DNA of 5,273 nt from CAIOSQ01 sp044359885 (lineage in GTDB: Bacteria; Pseudomonadota; Alphaproteobacteria; CACIAM-22H2): positions 1 through 5,273 of the forward strand of contig JBIKLI010000309.1 of NCBI GenBank assembly GCA_044359885.1, given 5' to 3'. The notes beneath the pieces are model-generated. The model was not told where the DNA came from, did not search any database, and saw only the letters and a list, made by a program, of their open reading frames with translations. The translations under genes and the position numbers were made by a program. Positions 1 through 5,273 of this stretch are shown here, piece after piece. Position 1 is the first letter of the stretch; each line of letters begins with the position of its first letter.

Positions 1-1075
1 TGAACAGGAAGAGATAGGCCGACGCCGCCGTGCCCGCCCGCGTGGGGAAGGGCCTGACTGCGGCGGTGGCCGTGATGGGGAACACGAAGCCCTGACCCGC
101 CGCATAGACGTAAAGCGCGAGGGAGATTGTCGTCAGGGACAAGCCGCCCCCTGCCGCGAGCGCGGCGAGCGCCGCCACGCCGGCGAAGCTCGCCGCCATT
201 CCGAGCCCGAGCACGGACGTCTCGCGATATCGTCCGGCCAGCCTTGCGCAGGCCATGCCGGCGACCATGAAGACGACGACGCCGATCAGGATATGGACGC
301 CGTAGGCGGCCGGAGACACGCCCATCCTGTCGATCAGCAGGTCGGGCGACGCGGCGAAGTAACCGTACCACGGGCCGGTCGAGAGCCCGGCGGCCCCGAC
401 GGCACCGAGAAAGGCACGGTTGCGAAGGACCGACGCATAGCCGGCGGCAAGCTCGGCCACGCCGATCCGCGCGATGCGCTGCCGGTTGGATTCCGCCGGA
501 CCGCGGCTGGCAGCCGCCAGCAGCGCCAGACCGATAAGCCCGGTCACATGGAACGTCCAAGTCCAGTCGCCCCATCCGGCAAGCAGGCCACCGAGAAGCG
601 GCGCGAGCCCGGGCGCGACGCCTTGGCCGGTCGAGAGATAGGCGTTGGTCCGCACCAGTTCGGGACCGTCCATCGTGTCGCGCGCGATCGCGCGCGTGAC
701 GACGACCCCGGCCGCGGCGCCGATAGCCTGGAACACGCGCGCCGCGAGCAGGACCTCGATGCCGGGCGCCAGCGCGCAGGCGAAGCTGGCCAGCGTGTAC
801 AGACCAAGCCCGACGAGCAGAACCGGCCGCCGGCCGTAGCGATCCGACAGTGGTCCGTGGATCAGCGCCGCGATCGCATAGACGAACAGATAGACGGTCA
901 GCGTCGCCTTGGCGCTTGCACCGCCCGCGCCCAGCGCCTTGGCCATCGCCGGCATCGCCGGCAGGAAGATGCTGATCGCGAATTGATTGAGCGAGAAGAC
1001 GCAGACCAGGAACACGACCAGCCCCGCACGCGCGCCGCCGGCCCGTCCAATCCTGTCGCGATCGGTCTTGTCCAT
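1..1075 (-). CDS. Bcr/CflA-family MFS drug:H+ antiporter (3' end beyond window)
   Basis: Inner-membrane proton-coupled efflux transporter of the DHA1 Bcr/CflA type; the substrate cannot be told from sequence. The reading frame is open from ATG 1075-1073 to the left edge, giving 358 visible residues. Family members are usually about 400 residues, so roughly the last helix and tail are missing. Seen directly: a short polar N-terminus, then a first hydrophobic helix (about residues 18-42); MFS motif A, GPLSDRYGRRP, at residues 74-84 between helices 2 and 3; the Bcr-like stretch R113-D133 containing RVFQAIGAAAG and TRAIARD; and a motif C-like segment, APGLAPLLGG, at 154-163, typical of antiporters. 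Hydrophobic segments continue to the edge, ending in AGTAASAYLF. ATG 1075 has only a G-rich stretch upstream, and an in-frame ATG at 1108 would add 11 residues, so the start is uncertain. It is divergent from the response regulator gene. The family call is firm; the drug specificity is unknown. Confidence 0.9.
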   Translation of the reverse strand, partial: MDKTDRDRIGRAGGARAGLVVFLVCVFSLNQFAISIFLPAMPAMAKALGAGGASAKATLTVYLFVYAIAALIHGPLSDRYGRRPVLLVGLGLYTLASFACALAPGIEVLLAARVFQAIGAAAGVVVTRAIARDTMDGPELVRTNAYLSTGQGVAPGLAPLLGGLLAGWGDWTWTFHVTGLIGLALLAAASRGPAESNRQRIARIGVAELAAGYASVLRNRAFLGAVGAAGLSTGPWYGYFAASPDLLIDRMGVSPAAYGVHILIGVVVFMVAGMACARLAGRYRETSVLGLGMAASFAGVAALAALAAGGGLSLTTISLALYVYAAGQGFVFPITATAAVRPFPTRAGTAASAYLFLF

Positions 1076-1649
1076 GGAGCCGCCCCCCGCGCAGTCTCGA
1101 TCACTCATTCCATGGATGCGCCATCGAACATAGCGGCGGCCGCCGGCCACGCCTATGCGCGATCCGGGGCATCTGCGATCCGGACGCGGCGTCGCGCGCC
1201 GGCGACGGGTCAGTCGCGAATCTGGCAGATGGCCGCGCTTTCCCTCCTGCGGTGCCGCGCTTTTCATGGCGGGCGCGTGGCTCGCTCATCGGCTTGGGGC
1301 ATGTCGCGGCGCAGATCCGGGGATACGGCGTCACCTTCCGCCGCAGCCGTTCCGCAGGTCTGCCATCCGGCCGAAGATGCAACTCATGGTGGCGCTGGAT
1401 CCGCCGGTGCTGCGTTTCCGGGAGGGCGATGCCGGCGCGGCGGCGAAGTTCCCTGGAGGCGGGGCGAAAGGATGCGGTCGATAAACTGATTTGCGGATCC
1501 GTCTCTGGACCTGTTTCCGTTAACTGCTCTACAAGGGTTGGGGGCAAGAACTGTGGAAGCAGTGCCGCGATTACGTGAATGAATCGTGACGCAGCGCAGC
1601 GGCCAGCACGCGACCCGAGGAAAGCCCGCCGACACCGATCAGGCATGTC
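1076..1649. other. Divergent intergenic spacer, probable promoter region
   Basis: This stretch lies between the start of the efflux gene and the start of the response regulator, so it should hold both divergent promoters. I see no convincing gene in it. Open frames that cross it are arginine- and proline-rich, lack recognisable domains and look like by-products of high G+C. Positions 1481-1590 contain 55 A/T in 110 bases, well above the surroundings, which fits a promoter or operator region. No good -35/-10, sigma-54 or EcfG-type pair could be placed. A purine-rich GAGGAAAG lies at 1617-1624, about 25 bases before the regulator ATG and so too far to be its ribosome binding site. Old gene remnants cannot be excluded. 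Confidence 0.6.
1568..1589. promoter_or_regulatory. Possible operator: small inverted and direct repeats
   Basis: CGATT at 1568-1572 is repeated inverted as AATCG at 1582-1586, with nine bases between. CGTGA occurs at 1574-1578 and again at 1585-1589, a period of 11 bases or about one helical turn. The group sits in the A+T-richer patch, 61 to 82 bases before the regulator ATG, where an autoregulatory site could lie. The arms are only five bases long and may be chance; no known consensus is matched. Confidence 0.2.
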
Positions 1650-2687
1650 ATGAACAAGCGAGCACCGGATGCCAGCGCCACCGGCATGGCCAGCACGCAC
1701 GGCGAGCGCGCCGTGGGGCAGCGTCCGCCGCGGGTCGCCTTCGTCGATGACGAACAGGATCTGCTGGCCGGCCTGCGTCGCGCACTGCGCCGGCTGGATC
1801 TGAACTGGGAGATCTCGTTCCACAGCGATCCCGAGGCGGCGCTGGCGACGCTGACCGAAGATCCGGTCGACGTCGTCGTCGCCGATATCCGGATGCCGCG
1901 GCTGAACGGGATCGCGCTGGCCGCGGCGCTGGCGCAAAGCTGCCCGCAGACCGTGTCGATCGTGCTCTCCGGTTCGACCGATTTCGACCTCGCGATCTCC
2001 TCGATCAATGTCGGCCGGATCTTCCGCTACCTGGTCAAGCCCTGCCCGGCGCCGGCGCTGGTCGAGGCGGTGCAGGCGGCGCTGCGCAGCCGGGAAGAAG
2101 CGGCGTCGACGCCGGTGGAGCAATTGTCGGCGAAGGCGGCCATCGATCTGCTGACCTGCGGGGTCATCGTTCTCGGACAGCGTGGTCAGGTTCTGTTCAC
2201 GAACCAGCGGGCCGGCACGCTTCTCGCGCGCCGCGACGGCATTCTGGTCGAGAACACGGGTATCTGCCGCAGCTCGTCGGGCGAAGACACGCGCCGCCTG
2301 CATGCCGCGATCCGGGCCGCGCGCGACGGCGGCGTCAGCGACGCGCTGACGATCGAGACGCGCGACCACGGGGCGCTTCGCGTGGTCGTACGACCACGCG
2401 CCGACGACGGCGATGGCGGAAACACGCTGATCTGCCTCTATCTCTTCGCCGAGGACGACGATCCCACGGTTGATCCGAACCTGCTGCGCGGCATGTTCGG
2501 CCTGACGCCGTCGGAAAGCCGGCTGGCAGCGGCGCTGGCCGGCGGCCTGTCGCTCGAGGCGGCCGCCGAAGCGGAACACTGGACCCTCAGTTCGGCCCGC
2601 ACCTATCTCAAGGCGGTGTTCGGCAAACTTGGGGTGTCGCGCCAGGCCGATCTGGTCCGGGTCGTCCTGACGAGCACCGGTCGCTGA
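1650..2687 (+). CDS. Response regulator: receiver + PAS-like + LuxR-type HTH
   Basis: Cytosolic two-component transcription factor of 345 residues. Residues about 27-147 form a receiver with all key positions visible: acidic pair D33-D34, phospho-acceptor D79 in VVVADIRMP, S107 in IVLSG, and K130 in YLVKP. This receiver resembles those of RpfG/HD-GYP-type regulators more than those of NarL-type ones. Residues about 160-268 look like a PAS fold (CGVIVLGQRGQVLFTNQRAG near 170-189). Residues about 280-340 form a LuxR-like helix-turn-helix: GLTPSESRLAAALAGG, then SSARTYLKAVFGKLGVSRQADLV. PAS-LuxR proteins of this type are common as stand-alone alphaproteobacterial regulators; the receiver in front is the notable part. 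ATG 1650 is the first start after the in-frame TGA at 1587-1589; its ribosome binding site is weak (ATCAGG just upstream). Met13 (ATG 1686) would also keep the whole receiver. The gene is convergent with the kinase gene, its likely partner. Target genes are unknown. Confidence 0.93.
   Translation: MNKRAPDASATGMASTHGERAVGQRPPRVAFVDDEQDLLAGLRRALRRLDLNWEISFHSDPEAALATLTEDPVDVVVADIRMPRLNGIALAAALAQSCPQTVSIVLSGSTDFDLAISSINVGRIFRYLVKPCPAPALVEAVQAALRSREEAASTPVEQLSAKAAIDLLTCGVIVLGQRGQVLFTNQRAGTLLARRDGILVENTGICRSSSGEDTRRLHAAIRAARDGGVSDALTIETRDHGALRVVVRPRADDGDGGNTLICLYLFAEDDDPTVDPNLLRGMFGLTPSESRLAAALAGGLSLEAAAEAEHWTLSSARTYLKAVFGKLGVSRQADLVRVVLTSTGR
2379..2400. repeat. 22-base perfect palindrome inside the regulator gene
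   Basis: Each base from 2379 to 2389 pairs with its partner from 2400 back to 2390, with the centre in GTAC and no loop or mismatch. A third copy of one arm, CGACCACG, lies just upstream at 2363-2370, so an alternative hairpin with the left arm (2381-2388) is possible. The palindrome encodes residues 244-250 (RVVVRPR) in the PAS-like region. It may be chance in G+C-rich coding DNA, a protein-binding site or an mRNA hairpin. Confidence 0.85.
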
Positions 2688-2706
2688 CGCGGCGTGCGCG
2701 GCGCGA
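2688..2706. other. 19-base convergent junction between regulator and kinase genes
   Basis: The stop of the regulator (TGA 2685-2687) and the stop of the kinase (TGA on the minus strand, 2709-2707) face each other across 19 very G+C-rich bases. No stem followed by a T-run is visible on either strand, so there is no supported intrinsic terminator. Termination may be rho-dependent, or the transcripts may overlap at their 3' ends. Confidence 0.7.

Positions 2707-5273
<2,567 letters not shown>

Noticed and set aside
679..696. 18-base perfect palindrome of alternating CG around GATC
   Set aside because: It falls in the codons for the conserved TRAIARD segment of the transporter and consists mostly of CG alternation, so it is readily explained by coding constraint and base composition.
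1220..1237. Possible sigma-54 site starting with TGGCAG
   Set aside because: The downstream half does not match TTGC with the required spacing.
293..1489. 398-codon open frame on the plus strand
   Set aside because: It lies mostly antisense to the MFS transporter, is rich in R, G, A and Q without any domain, and depends on G+C-rich codon bias. The minus-strand frame shows clear MFS motifs.
1496..1522. Possible EcfG-type promoter (GGATC, 18-base spacer, CGTT)
   Set aside because: The -35 differs from GGAAC and the spacer is longer than the usual 16-17 bases; the match is too weak to report.
1252..1578. 108-codon plus-strand frame in the spacer, and a minus-strand frame over 1384-1635
   Set aside because: I considered them as small genes or transposase remnants. 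They have no start context, no domain and arginine-rich content, and I recognised no family. A decayed gene cannot be fully excluded.
1101..2579. 492-codon open frame on the minus strand
   Set aside because: It is antisense to the response regulator and the spacer, arginine-rich and has no recognisable motif. The plus-strand regulator explains the coding signal.
2688..2706. Bidirectional intrinsic terminator between the convergent genes
   Set aside because: The bases are G+C-rich but form no clear stem with a T-run on either strand.

Overview
The window is G+C-rich with strong third-position G/C bias. It carries families common in Alphaproteobacteria: a Bcr/CflA-type drug antiporter, a PAS_7-type multi-sensor histidine kinase and a PAS-LuxR type regulator. 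I infer an alphaproteobacterium, perhaps near Rhodospirillales. That rests on family resemblance and base composition only; there is no rRNA or other marker.

Layout. (1) Positions 1-1075, minus strand: most of a major facilitator superfamily efflux pump of the Bcr/CflA (DHA1) family. Its C-terminus runs off the left edge. (2) Positions 1076-1649: a non-coding divergent spacer, including one patch (1481-1590) that is 50% A+T by hand count. (3) Positions 1650-2687, plus strand: an intact 345-residue regulator with a phosphorylatable receiver, a PAS-like middle and a C-terminal LuxR-like helix-turn-helix. (4) Positions 2707-5273, minus strand: a large cytosolic-looking histidine kinase with two PAS domains, a GAF domain, a coiled coil, a divergent GAF-like region and a complete kinase core. 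Its N-terminus runs off the right edge.

The regulator and kinase genes converge tail to tail with 19 bases between them, so they are probably transcribed separately. I infer that they form a two-component pair: the kinase senses an intracellular signal and phosphorylates the receiver, and the output is direct transcriptional control through the LuxR-like domain. The efflux gene is divergent from the regulator and shares its upstream spacer, which makes it a plausible but unproven target.

No RNA gene, CRISPR array, insertion sequence, riboswitch or convincing rho-independent terminator was found. The most unusual items are the domain combination of the regulator and a 22-base perfect palindrome inside its coding sequence. 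Nothing here amounts to a clearly new biological system.
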